Shown: positions 8,106 through 18,868 of the stretch, piece after piece | Numbering within the stretch: position 1 is the first letter of the stretch | How the letters are laid out: each line of letters begins with the position of its first letter | Source of the DNA: Anthonomus grandis grandis | Lineage: Eukaryota; Arthropoda; Insecta; Coleoptera; Curculionidae | Assembly: GCF_022605725.1 (NCBI RefSeq) | Contig: NC_065550.1 | Location: 9,672,001-9,736,000, forward strand | Length of the DNA stretch: 64,000 bases | Direction: 5' to 3' | Notes under the pieces: model-generated | The model's input: the letters and a program-made list of their open reading frames with translations, nothing else | What the model was told of the DNA's origin: nothing | Database searches by the model: none | Program-made: the position numbers and the translations under genes

Positions 8106-10887
8106 GGGGAGACCGGGGTACGTTGCAACACGGGGTAAGTTGAAACAGTAGCCGAATTTTAAGTCGGCGCTACTCGGCAAATCTCGTATTGCGTATACAA
8201 GCAGGCCTTGGGGCCTCTCAGTCAACCACCAACTTTCGAAGATTGCGTACGTTCCGTTTGAAATTTAAGTGCAGTTTAGGCTGTTTTGTGAAGTCAAAGT
8301 AAAATTTGAAGGTAGGAATATTATTTGAATATCTTTTTGCATGTATTCCCATTTGTTCAACTTAAGTTGGGGTGCTGTTTGTTAGGGTATATAGTTGCAC
8401 TTTTACAGTGTTGCCGATTATTACAGCTTTTAGTTTTTTGAAATAAAATAAAATATTGGACACATGTCTGCTGGGGTAAGTTGAAACACTTAGCTCGGGG
8501 CAAATTGTAACGTGTTACAACTTACCCCAAAAATTGCAACGGTTAAGATAATAGTTTTTTATTGTTTCATTTTAGCATGAGAAACTATAAGAATAAAACA
8601 AGTAGGGGCGAGACATCCAAAGAAGATATGGAGGAAGCTATAACCATAGTTTTAAATAATGAATCCATTCGATCAGCAGCAAAAGATCTTAAAATTTGTC
8701 ATGTAACACTTAGCAGATATGTTAAAAGTTATGTTATCGTTTTTCTCTTTAGAAAATTAAAGAGAAAAACGATAGTAATAATATTACACATGTCTCATTA
8801 GAAAAGTTTGGGTATAGTAAACACAAACAAATGTTTACAGATGCCCAAATGAATGAACTTGAGCTTTATATTAAGCGGTGCGCAAAAATTTATTTTGGTC
8901 TCTCTCCAAAAGAGGTAAGAAAATTAGCTTATGATGGTGCTATGGCATTTAAAGTTAAAGTGCCTGAGTCATGGTCTAAAAATACGACAGCGGGCGAAGA
9001 TTGCCTAACGAATTTCTAGAACTAATGTCCGGGACAGATTTCAATTTACTCCATCTGACATATGGAATCTGGATGAAACTGGGCTGACTACAGTTTAAAG
9101 GCTAGGAAAAGTTATAGCCGAAAAAGGCACAAAACAAGTTGGGGGTATAACATCCAGTGAAAAAGGGGTTCTAGTAACTCTATGCATTGCAGTAAGCGCT
9201 ATTGGTAACCACGTCCCGCCGATGTTTCTATTTCCTCGAAAGCGCTTTCAGGATCACTTTATTCGAGATGGTCCGCCAGGGTGCATTGGAGCTGGCAATG
9301 GATCAGGTTGGATGACTGTTGATGACGTTTTTACATTTATTCAACACTTTATTTCACATGTTCGGCCTTCTACCGAAAAACCCATCCTACTACTACTGGA
9401 TAACCATGAATCTCACGTGGCATATAAAACTGTTAAATTTGCCAGAGAAAATGGAGTTGTGTTATTATCATTTTCACCTCATTTTCACCCATTACCTCCA
9501 ACCTCTTGACAGGTCAGTTTATGGTCCCTTAAAAAAATATATGACGTCCCAACAAGACTCCTGGATGCGTAATCATCCTGGAAAATCTATGACAATATAT
9601 GATATTCCAGGACTTGCTCGTGAGGCACTTCCTTTAGCACTTTCACAAAATAAAATTACCAAAGGCTTTCAATGTACTGGAATTGAACCATTTAACAGGC
9701 ACATTTTTGGGGAAGATGATTTTTTGCCATCCAGTGTAACTGATCGACCGTACGTACAAGAAGACCGTCAACATGAAGAAGTACCACCTGATGTCCCGCC
9801 CGTACCTGATGATCGTTGTGCCTTAGGAAATCAAAGTTCTTTACCCACTAATCCTCCGAATGAAGCTCTTTATCTGGCTGGTTTAATACCTGCAACTAAA
9901 GACTTGCCTTCTACCTCTCATGCTGTACCATCTAATCACGTTTCCTGTGAAATTACTTCGATGCTGAGTTTTTCTCCAGCAGCAGTGAGACTATTTCCAA
10001 AGTCTGCGCCAAAAAACAAACAACTAGAGACCGGAAAAAACAAAAGTCTGCTGTTTTAACTGATACGCCCGAACTGGAGGCTTTAAAGTCGGAAACTAAA
10101 GCAAAGCTTGTAAAAAAAGGGAAAGCATTGGCGCCAAAGGTTAAAGCAGCCAAAAGAAAGGATCTTCAGTCTTCTGACAATGAATCTGATGAAGACTATA
10201 CAATTTGCATTGTTTGCTGTGAGAAATTTTCTAATAGCAAACCAGGAGAAGGATGGATTCAATGCAAAACATGTAAGCAGTGGGCACACGATGAGTGCAC
10301 TCCCGGTGATCTCGGATTCTATATATGTCATCACTGTGACTCAGACGATGAATAAAATATTTGTTGGTTCTACAAATGCATATTTTGAACTTTATCTTTA
10401 TTTGAGTTCTGTTTTTTCTTATTACGTTAAAAAGCTATTGATATAAGAAGACTATATTATTGAAATTTTGTTAGAATTTTATTTTTGTTTTCTTTTGTTA
10501 GACTATTACATGTTTTTTTAATAAAAATAAATGTTTATTTTGTAGCTTTTTGTTTTATTTTCATTTTTTTTTTCCTGTTAAGCAAAATGTTGATACTCAT
10601 TGCTTTAACTATAATTTAAGCTAGTTTTCTAAAGTAGAAAACGATGTTACATCTTACCCCCAAAATGGTACAACTTACCCCAAGGGCGGGGTAAATTGTA
10701 CCAAAATCATGCCTGCTTTATTTTTGATACTTTTAAAATAATACTATAGTAAATAAAAAATTAAGTCTCTTATAACATTTATAAAGGTTTGTAGAATATG
10801 GTAGAAAAATACGAAATTTGTAAGACAAAAAGTTTTTGCTACAATAAAAATAAACCATAAATTGTTACAACCTGCCCCGGTCTCCCC
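8106..10887 (+). mobile_element. Pogo-like (Tc1/mariner superfamily) DNA transposon, full length
   Basis: The element has matching ends. GGGGAGACCGGGG at 8,106 and its inverted counterpart ending at 10,887 match over about 25 bp with few mismatches. It is flanked by TA on both sides (8,104-8,105 and 10,888-10,889), the target duplication expected of this superfamily. The termini also carry repeated GGGGTAAGTTG/CAACTTACCCC motifs at 8,132, 8,475, 8,520, 10,670 and nearby, which look like subterminal transposase-binding repeats. It encloses a decayed DDE transposase gene with a PHD-like tail. Length is 2,782 bp. Confidence 0.9.
8577..10355 (+). pseudogene. Pogo-like DDE transposase with N-terminal HTH and C-terminal PHD-like zinc finger
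   Basis: The N-terminus at 8,577 (MRNYKNKTSRGET) leads into a psq/CENP-B-type helix-turn-helix (SIRSAAKDLKICHVTLSRYV). The first catalytic aspartate is in WNLDETGL near 9,067. A glycine-rich block and LLLLDNHESHVAYK near 9,400 supply the second aspartate. QPLDRSVYGPLKKY near 9,500 is the third conserved block. A final segment, 10,194-10,350, has C-x2-C, C-x2-C, H-x2-C and C-x2-C spacing, a PHD-type zinc finger seen on some insect pogo-like transposases. At least four frame changes are needed (near 8,740, 9,020, 9,500 and 10,060), so it is dead. A 15 bp hairpin at 8,736-8,773 disrupts the N-terminal domain. Confidence 0.88.
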
Positions 10888-11029
10888 TACATATGTAAAC
10901 AATTACATACCTATGTAATTTGTATAGGGGGAACAAAAAAGTGTACGTCCCTTAAAAAAGATGAAGTGCATCAATTTTATAGTTGCATAGTTTAGATAAA
11001 AAAAGCTGGCTGCTCAGAATAGCGCAGTG

Positions 11030-11361
11030 CCTCAGCGATAAAAAAATAAATTTTTAAGTAGTTTATGGTCATACCCCCTTGGAGGGTATATTACATCAAT
11101 TTTAAAGCATATATACTTCAAAAACCTGCGCTGCACATATTCTAATCTCTCTATATAGACATAATTAGGCCATTATATTAATTAACAAGACTGTCAAGCC
11201 TTTAAAATTCTCTTGTTGATCTGATTATAAAATCAAGAGTTTTCAAGGAAGATTTAAAAACTTCATCGATGTGTTTGTTTTACGTCAGTTTGTTATCAAC
11301 TATGATCCTAGATCCCTCATAGACTCAACATTTTCTAGGAGAGTATTACCTAACCTATAAC
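11030..11361 (-). pseudogene. 3' part of a minus-strand LINE (piece 1 of 2)
   Basis: The minus strand encodes the C-terminal region of a LINE polyprotein. It shows YRLGNTLLENVESMRDLG, then decayed SSLKTLDFIIRSTRE, and LEYVQRRFLKYICFK with YPPRGYDHKLL near 11,050-11,150. Those motifs mark the region after the reverse transcriptase in R1/jockey-like LINEs of insects. The 5' continuation is at 16,872-19,654, on the far side of a 5.5 kb insertion; the seven bases CTATAAC at 11,355-11,361 are repeated at 16,865-16,871. It has stops and frameshifts. Confidence 0.75.
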
Positions 11362-11745
11362 CGTTGATTGAATATTTGGGAAGATACGCAATCCTGTGTT
11401 AAAAAGTGTACCCGGTCGACTATCGGATTGCCGTTCAGTTTCTTGCACCGTGTGGTACTGCCGCGAAGCGTCATATCTAGGAACGATTTATTTTAGCTGC
11501 GTGGACTTGGCTTTTGGCTTCTTTGAGTCAGGTTTTCAACGACGCTGGAATCTCCGGTTACGCGGCCGTGTTGGATATTTTTTTAAGATATGGGATGATG
11601 CTGCCAATTATGTTTTTATCAGAGAAAAACAAACCACCGAGAAGGGACAAAGCCGGGACCGATTTTTCTTACGCATGTGCGAGCTTATTTGGTATACTTG
11701 TCTTATTGCCGGTCCCCTGCCAGCCGTCGGTTAGTCCGGTAATAT

Positions 11746-11807
11746 CAGAGAAAAACAAACCACGAGTGGTGGTTTTTTTGGTGGTTCAGGTGGTTTGTTT
11801 TTCTCTG
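11746..11807. repeat. 62 bp end-to-end mini-palindrome of P-like termini
   Basis: The sequence opens with CAGAGAAAAACAAACCAC and closes with the inverted form ending CTCTG, with only about 25 bp between. It duplicates both termini of the surrounding element (11,620 and 12,970) inside that element. The flanking sequences GTAATAT and GTTATAA are not a clear target duplication. It could be a minimal internally deleted copy or a by-product of aborted transposition. Confidence 0.7.
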
Positions 11808-12452
11808 GTTATAAGGCCGACCATATTCCCACAGAAAATGCCTTTCGGTATGTTTGTGGCTATATTATGAAAAGAGCACTTGAAGTTCATATTAACTGTG
11901 ATACCTGCACCAATTTCGGCAAAATGTGTGATGAAATTGATATAAATAGATTATTTCTTCATTTTAAGGCTTATAATTCCAGTATATGTAATTTTGGTGC
12001 CTTATAATCTCCTCCAGAAGGGTTTATTTCATAATATATATTTAAATTAAAGGAAATATTCAATTGTAATTTTGAGAAAATGTGCATAAACCAGGGAATA
12101 ACTAACAATTTATTTAACATAATGAAAACTATTAATTATGAATACCCTTGTGCACATTTTCCAAAAACCTTTATCTTAAAATTTTTTATGGTTGAAAATA
12201 TTGAAAATATTTTACACCATTAAATATAATAATAGGGTCTTAAAAACAAATAAAGATAGAAATGTTTGAAAACTAAAAATTTTGCGGAATGTATAAATGT
12301 ACCTAGGTTTAATTTAATTATTGCCAATGTATTTTTGTGTTTCATTATACAATGAGCCAATATTATTTCCTCAAAAAATGAAAGTTTTTTTAGAAGATTT
12401 TTTGTTTTTTCATTATTTATCCTAAATGGTAATTTTTATAGTTGGCACTATA

Positions 12453-12711
12453 CCGGGTGACACAGGAAAAAGGGAACACGCAATAACTTTTTTATTTTTC
12501 AAGATAAACAAATGAAATTTGGTATGTTAATAGAATGGTTATAAAGGCATATTTTGACGTATTCAATTGTTTTTTTATCACTTCCGGTTGAACCGGAAAT
12601 GACAAGAACTTTCTTATTTTAAATGGGACACCCAGTATATTTTTTCATACATTTGTTTATCTTGAAAAATAAAAAAGTTGTTGCGTGTTCCCTTTTTCCT
12701 GTGTCACCCGG
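12453..12711. mobile_element. 259 bp MITE of Tc1/mariner type
   Basis: Inverted ends CCGGGTGACACAGGAAAAAG (from 12,453) and the complement ending at 12,711 match for about 31 bp. Similarity continues inward through ACTTTTTTATTTTTCAAGA. TA dinucleotides flank both sides (12,451-12,452, 12,712-12,713). It has no coding capacity. It is inserted in the P-like element and so is younger than that element. Confidence 0.9.
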
Positions 12712-12977
12712 TATAGTTTAGGTAACTTCACTATACCAACAGTAAAATAATGTAATAGTTTTCATTTCAAATTCCCAATAAAATTTTTAATCTATTAATT
12801 GTCGTATTTCTCTCCGTGTACGGAACTATTAAATTGCCAAAACGATTTTTCTCCGTTACTTTATATGTAGCGCTAGTCATTTAAGCCCGCTCAAGGGCAC
12901 CAAAATTGGACCCCAGAAAATCAACGGTAAATGCGGGTTTTGTCGCTTCTCGGTGGTTTGTTTTTCTCTGTTTTTAT

Positions 12978-14660
12978 TATTTTTTTTGAACATACAACAC
13001 GGTGTCATTTTTATGTGGTGGTCAAGTGATAAGTGATATACTTAAGGGTGGAGGCATATTGAAATTTCTTAAAAGTTAAATTTTATAAACAAATAATTAC
13101 TTACCAAAATATGTTTTTGAGACAAAAATTAATACAAAAATATATATAAAAAGCTATTTTTACAAAATTACCAACAAAGTTTAATACAAGTTATAATTCC
13201 AACAAACATTGTTTCCTTCATTTTGTGTTCAAGAGGGTCAAGTTTTTAAATAAAAAGCCCGTTGCACTTAATTAACTAAAAACTAATATACAAAAAATAT
13301 GTGGAACAAATTTTAAGATATAAGTAGGTTTCACGTAAATATTATAAAGAATAATTGAAATAATTCATAAGACTTAATACCGAACATAATATAACTCCTT
13401 GATCAATAATTTTTTGTAAAAAGTAACCCATTTTGTCATGTGATTCAATATCTGAAAAATTGTGCAGCGTAGTGACATCTGTAAAGTAAGGGGTTGTGAG
13501 TGAGGATGTTAATAGAAATTGAAAATAGGCCACATTTTAAGTTTTAAGCGACACAGGAAAATTCTCAATTACCAGTTGTTACAACTATACTTAAAACTAT
13601 AAAAAGATACCTAGTAACAAAAAAAAAACATTTTGTTTAAAGACCCCGCATCACGGTTATACAGGACGTCAATAGAGGTGGTATAATTAGAGGAAAGTTG
13701 AGCAATATAGTGTCCTTTTATAATAAAATCTAAATACTTCCTAAATTTTGCAAAAAACTGAAATTTGGCAAAATCATTTTATTTTTTTCTGGCGTTATTT
13801 CAAAATATATGACAAAAGTATTTATTAAATGAATAAATTATTGTGACCACTTTTTCTCGCCTATACGATGACACCTTTAAAATTTAAAATACGACGTTCT
13901 GTCTTTAAAGAGCCATCATCAACTTTGTTTTTCTTTGTCGGCGCTATATTGACCATTTGCAGTTTAACGACGCGGGAATCTTTGGGCGCCCGGCCGTTTT
14001 GTTATTTTTTTAAGACAAGGGCGATGATGATAACAGCGCTTTTATTTACTTTGTTATTGCCGATATTTAAATGCGCTGTGATCTCGCATAAATAACTAGA
14101 TAAATGTGGTGGTTAAGTAATGTATGAATGTTTGAATAAGGGTGTAACAACAATATAAAATATCGAAAATAGGCCACACTTTAATTTGCAATACAGGGAA
14201 ACACTTAATTACTAATTCTTAAAACTAGAAAAAGTTAATAAGAAAAAAAAAACAAATATTTTGTTTAACAGTATGAAGGGTCTCATCGCGATTATACAGG
14301 ATGTCCAAAATAAGGATGAGCAGTAAATGGTTTAATTAGGCGAAAGTTGCGCAATATAAATGCAATGATTGAATAAATGCAATCTAAAAATTGGAAAAAT
14401 GCCAAATACTTCCTAATATTCAGGAAAAAGGTGAAATTTGGCAAATGGTTTTTTTATTTTTTTCTGGCGTTATTTGAAAATATAAAATAAAATCATTTAT
14501 ACATTGTTGTAAACGCTTTCTCTCATTTACAAGTTAACATCTTTAACTTTTAAATACGACGTTTAATAACTCTTAAATCCTTCTTTAGAGAGTCATAATC
14601 AACTTTTTTTCTTCTTGTCGACTCCATGTTGGCCACTTGCAGTTTTGAATAACCCTTTTA
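12978..14660 (+). repeat. Tandem array of a dispersed repeat family
   Basis: Two adjacent direct copies begin with TGTGGTGGT(C/T)AAGT, at about 13,013 and 14,106. Shared blocks are AAAATAGGCCACA(T/C)TTTAA, TACAGGA(C/T)GTC, TTTTTTCTGGCGTTATTT and AAATACGACGTT followed by a CATCATCAACTTTGTTTTTC-like block. The first unit is about 1.09 kb and the second about 0.55 kb, lacking a segment. A third unit end at 11,500-11,612 continues at 12,971 on the other side of the P-like element. Another copy, outside this element, is at 63,060-63,470. Short open frames here are chance products of the repeat. Confidence 0.75.
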
Positions 14661-14744
14661 CAACAAGAATTACTTTTTCAACGAGGTAATTTCTAGTGAG
14701 TAGTTGGAATCATCCCTATTAAATATTATATACCTCTCTCTCTT

Positions 14745-16168
14745 TTAAATACAATTTCGAATTCCAAAAAATTCAAAACATACTTTATTCATAAATACAT
14801 GGTACCTACTTGTTGACATGGTACTTCTATGATATAATAGGCACATTAATCGACATATTACTAACACATAATTTAAAAACAATACACAATAGTGGGTTCA
14901 ACATACTAGTATAAACACAAAATGTATTTTCAATTTCAAAGCAAGACGACTTAAACATTTTTTAGAGTAACATCACAAATTCTAACCTTTACATCTTTAC
15001 TAAAAACTAATTATATACTATTGGCCTGTTCCTATCTTAAAAAAATTCTAATGCTATAAAAATACTTGCTTTTAAGAAGTTTCGTTAAGAACTTTTTAAA
15101 GCGCGGAGAACTTCTAGAGACTTTTATGACATTTGGAAAATAATTAAAAATTTTTATGCTCAAGTAAATAAGAGAATTCTTAGTTCACTTTTCGGGATGG
15201 GCATTGGAATATTGTATTCTTTTCTGATATTATAATGTTTTAAGGAGCCATTATTTTGAAGATACAATTTATATTTTTTATATATTAGGCAAGCAGACTT
15301 AACAATAAACAAGCAACACAAGGAAAGTATCTTTAAATAGGGGTCTGCATGTCCTGTGGAGATTTATGACACATATATTTAATGGCTCGTTTTTTAAAAA
15401 CAAACATCGAGTCAAAAAGCCGTTTACTAATGCAACTCCAAAATGTTATTCTATACTGTAGGTATTTTTGTATGAAAGTAAGTTCCAACTTTCGACAAAA
15501 AAAATAGACCGTTTTTGCAGATATCAATCTCAGTTCATTTAAAACCACTCTAACAGCATAACATCGTCTAGCCAGTTTGCCTCCGGACATATCTCCATAA
15601 AACTTAGGTTTATGATCGATAACAATTCCAAGAAATCTGTTAAAATTATTCACTTCCAATTCTTTGTTATGAATCATGAACTACTCTGAACATAAAAACT
15701 TAACAATTTAGTCTTATCTATGTTTAAAGACAACAAATTAGCATCAAACCACTGTTTAATCATTAATAAATCTTTAGAAATTGTTCTTGTTAATGTGCTT
15801 TTATTATTGTCTGCCCATAAGATAGTGGTGTCATCTGCAAAAATAGTGAAGAATCCTCTTATCTGGAGAAACGCCAGGTCATTTATATACAATAGAAATA
15901 AAATAGGACCGAGAAACGAACCCTGCTTACTACACAAAGTTCAGACAAACTGCCATTTGGCCAAACAAACTTTTTTCTGTCTAACAAAACAAAATTTTAA
16001 CCATTCTAGAGCAACTCCCCTAAACCCATATCTAGAAAGCTTACCGAGCAATATTCCATGGTTGACACAGTCAAAGTCTTTAGAGAAGTCGCAGAATACC
16101 GCTGCAGCAAAGTGACCTTCTTCAAGCTCAAATATAATCTCTCCAGGAATGAAAACATTACTCGACAT
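14745..16168 (-). pseudogene. 5'-truncated LINE (R1/jockey-like) reverse transcriptase fragment
   Basis: Minus-strand coding runs 16,168 to 15,333 in three frames. It shows FAAAVFCDFSKDFDCVNHGI, then GSFLGPILFLLYINDLAF, FFTIFADDTTILWADN with the catalytic FADD, and LSLNIDKTKLLSF. A C-terminal block follows: NNFNRFLGIVIDHKPKF, CYAVRVVLNELRLIS and CHKSPQDMQTP. The order is that of the palm and thumb of an R1/jockey-type LINE. The N-terminal endonuclease is absent. From 15,332 down to about 14,745 is its probable 3' UTR. Frame breaks near 15,675 and 15,940 make it inactive. Confidence 0.85.
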
Positions 16169-16834
16169 TAATTTAATATGTAATTTTTTTAATTAGGAAA
16201 GCTACCATTCGTACTATAACCAGTTTCTCAATAACTTTAAAGGCTTTTTAGGCTTTATTTTTATCTTTTTCATGAATGAATTTCATCATGAAAACAATTA
16301 TTGAAAATACTTAAAACACTAAAGACCATAAACATAATATATTGATTTAAAATTTTCTTAAAGTAAAAAAAAGAAAAAGAGAAAATGGCTCTCATAGACA
16401 TGAAGAGACAGTATTTTTAAGAGTTCGGATTGATTTTTGTAGATAAAATAGATAATTTTCTGTGAGGTTTATAATTAGATTTTTTTAAAGATTTTCTAAT
16501 AAGATTTTGAGATTCCCATATTAGGTTGTTATAAATCAAAGTCTTAATTAATATACGCACACTGATTAATTTTGCCTAAAGGAGCCATCGTCTCACAAAC
16601 TAAACACATTTACATATATCTATCTATTTGTGATTATGATATCCAAGAAAAATTTTTAACAACTACCAAATTGCAATACGGCAAACACGAACCTGTGCAA
16701 AAACTCTCCCACACGACTCGGATGATCGGCCGATTACTAATGAGAAGCGACGGACGAAATTATTTTCGCGCATACTGGAGAGAATCGCCATCTATTTTTC
16801 ACGCATATTTGCGGTCACGCTTTAGCCTATAAGG
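16169..16834. other. Right interior of the 5.5 kb element, no recognised coding
   Basis: The sequence is AT-rich up to about 16,560 and then becomes GC-richer up to the right inverted end. An 86-codon open frame at 16,572-16,832 shows no family motif I know. The GC-rich flavour of 16,680-16,830 resembles the left end at 11,395-11,560, which suggests both are original terminal sequences of the element. Confidence 0.4.
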
Positions 16835-17210
16835 TTGCGTATCTTCCCAAATATTCAATCAACGCTATAACTGTGTTTATTTCATTGTGAATATTTGAGG
16901 ATTTCAGATTAACATATACTTGCACTTTTTAATATTCAGAGGTAGTTTATTTATTGTATACCAGTGTGCTAAAGCAATAATGTCTCTTTGCAATGGATCA
17001 CAATCCTCTTTAGATTCTATTATGCGAAATACTTTTAGGTCATCTGCAAATAAAAGATAAATCAAAATCAAATGAAGCTTATTTTTTCTGTATATATTTT
17101 ATGAACTTTTTCCTTCTTTCCTACATTTTTGATAATTTCATTAGTATACCATACAGGGTATTTTATTTTATATTTGTTGTATTTAAAGAGAGGCACTGTT
17201 TGCTCATGTA

Positions 17211-18868
17211 CAGTGGACCACAAAAGTGATGGTAAAATAGACAATTTATATATAAATTTTATTTATAATTTTTATATGAAATAAAAATCAATTTTTACTT
17301 TTATGTATTTATTTTTTCCAATGCCCAACATCATAACATAAACCTATTTGCATAATATATCTAACACACAATAAACAAAAAAATAAAATAAAATTTTCTA
17401 TAAAAATTTAATCCACAAAAGTCAAGGTACTCTTAATTTGTGTAAATCAAAATATGCAAGTATCTTTTAAATTTATTGTTATTTTGTTATTTGCTAATAA
17501 GAACATTCCTCTAATACTATTCTGGCATTCGTTTTCAGTATTCACTAGAATATTTCTTCTTAACTTTGACTGGTAAATACAGTGATAATCATGGGAAGAA
17601 CCGAATTAAGTGTCAGTGAGCGGAAAATTATTATTAATTTGCATAGAGAGGGAAAATCATACATCAAAATTGCAGAAGTGATTAAAAGAAGCAGGTCCAC
17701 TATACAAAATAGTAGTAAATCGTTTTCAAAATGAAAACAGAATTGAAAATAAAACGCGAACAGGACGTCCTCGGAAGCTGTCAGAGCGCGAATCCCGGTA
17801 CATATTAAATGAAATTAAGAAGGACCCAAAGAAAAGTGCCATACAAATATCATCAGAGTTAAGAGAAATGTTTGGAGTATCTGTTCATGAAGAAACTGTT
17901 AAACTGCCGTAAACTTAACCAGGGTGGATACAAATCCTGTAGTGCACGTAAGAAGCCCCATGTTAGCGATATTAATAGAAAAAAAGAGACTGGAATTCGC
18001 TGAAAAGTACAAGTCTATTGAACTTGATTTCTGGGATAAAGTTATCTGGTCAGATGAAAGTAAATTTAACATTTTTGGGTTCGATGGTCGTGTCAAGGTG
18101 TGGAGGAAACCCGGTGAAGCTCTTAATCCGAAAAATACAATCAAAACAGTGAAACATGGAGGAGGTGGAGTAATGGTTTGGGGTTGCATGGCAACTTCAG
18201 GTGTAGGAAATATTGTTTTTATCGACGAAACAATGGATCAAAAAGTATACTTAAATATTTTAAAAGAAAATTTACGTGCCAGTGCTGAAAAATTAGGGTT
18301 GCATGAGAACTATTACTTTCAACAGGATAACGACCCTAAGCACAAAGCTTATACAGTACGTCAGTGGTTGGTTTTTAATACTCCCCATCTGCTGGAAACT
18401 CCTCCCCAAAGTCCCGATCTTAATCCTATAGAACATTTATGGGATGTTTTGGGGAGAAAAATTCGGCAATATGTGATTCATAATAAATTAGACTTAAAAC
18501 AGGTAATTTTAGAAGAGTGGCCAAAAATATCCAACGATGTGACGAAAAAACTAGTTCATTCAATGCCAAATCGCTTAAAAGAGGTTATTAAACTGAAGGG
18601 TTTTCCCACGCGTTATTGACAGAACTTTATTAGCCCATAGTCTGAAATGTACCTTGACTTTTGTGGATTAAATTTTTGTAAGAAATTTTATTTTATTTTT
18701 TTATTTATTGTATGTTAGATATATTATGGAAATAGGTTTATGTTATGATGTAGGGCATTAGAAAAAATAAATACATAAAAGTAAAAATTGATTTTTATTT
18801 CATAAAAAAATTATAAATAAAATTTGTATTGTAATTCTCTATTGTACCATGACTTTTCTGGGCCACTG
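17211..18868 (+). mobile_element. Tc1-like transposon with 220 bp inverted repeats
   Basis: The element starts CAGTGGACCACAAAAGTGAT at 17,211 and ends in a related inverse at 18,868, with TA on each side (17,209-17,210, 18,869-18,870). The inverted repeats are long, about 220 bp each (17,211-17,430 and 18,649-18,868). The motif CCACAAAAGTCAAGGTAC appears at the inner end and a relative of it at the outer end, a paired-site layout like the direct repeats inside IR/DR-type Tc1 elements. Total length 1,658 bp. Confidence 0.92.
17591..18619 (+). pseudogene. Tc1-family transposase, nearly intact, two frameshifts
   Basis: The ATG at 17,591 opens MGRTELSVSERKIIINLHRE, a Tc1 paired-like helix-turn-helix. 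The frame slips near 17,700 and continues with a GRPRKLSERE hook (the GRPR-type motif between the two DNA-binding subdomains) to about 17,905. After a second slip the catalytic domain is open from 17,924 to 18,619. Asp in WSDESKFN, Asp in FQQDNDPKHKA and Glu in SPDLNPIEHLWDVL form the DDE triad with 34-residue spacing between the last two. The order and length fit a roughly 340-residue Tc1 transposase. Only two single-base-type lesions separate it from an open gene, so it is fairly young. Confidence 0.92.

Larger units (their letters stand above)
11620..12970 (+). mobile_element. P-like DNA transposon, internally deleted
   Basis: Inverted ends CAGAGAAAAACAAACCACC at 11,620 and the matching complement ending at 12,970 extend about 25 bp. 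They are flanked by the 7 bp direct repeat TTTTTAT (11,613-11,619 and 12,971-12,977). The plus strand at 11,800-12,005 encodes ENAFRYVCGYIMKRALEVH and a CDTC block followed by LFLHFKAYNSS. This resembles the C-terminal RNase H-like region of P-element/THAP9-type transposases. The rest of the transposase is gone. A 62 bp mini-palindrome made of the element's own ends lies at 11,746-11,807, and a MITE is inserted at 12,453-12,711. Confidence 0.75.
11362..16864. mobile_element. 5.5 kb inverted-repeat element carrying an internal tandem array
   Basis: Perfect 30 bp inverted repeats, 11,362-11,391 and 16,835-16,864, start CGTTGATTGAATATTTGGGA. They are flanked by a 7 bp direct duplication CTATAAC (11,355-11,361 and 16,865-16,871). 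Removing the element rejoins a LINE reading frame, which confirms a real insertion. Inside are GC-richer left-end sequence, a tandem array (unit parts at 11,500-11,612 and 12,971-14,660), a P-like element, a LINE fragment and unrecognised DNA up to 16,834. I see no transposase of its own, so it is probably non-autonomous. The 7-8 bp duplication and about 30 bp ends would suit the P superfamily, but that is inference. Confidence 0.8.

Noticed and set aside
13868..14095. 75-codon open frame in the tandem array as a possible small membrane protein
   Set aside because: The same DNA occurs as a repeat at 14.5 kb, 63.3 kb and partly 11.5 kb without keeping the frame; it has no conserved protein sequence.
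11362..16864. Interpreting the inverted 30 bp copies as breakpoints of a 5.5 kb inversion in the LINE
   Set aside because: A direct CTATAAC duplication lies just outside both copies and the LINE frame rejoins when the segment is removed, which fits insertion better than inversion.
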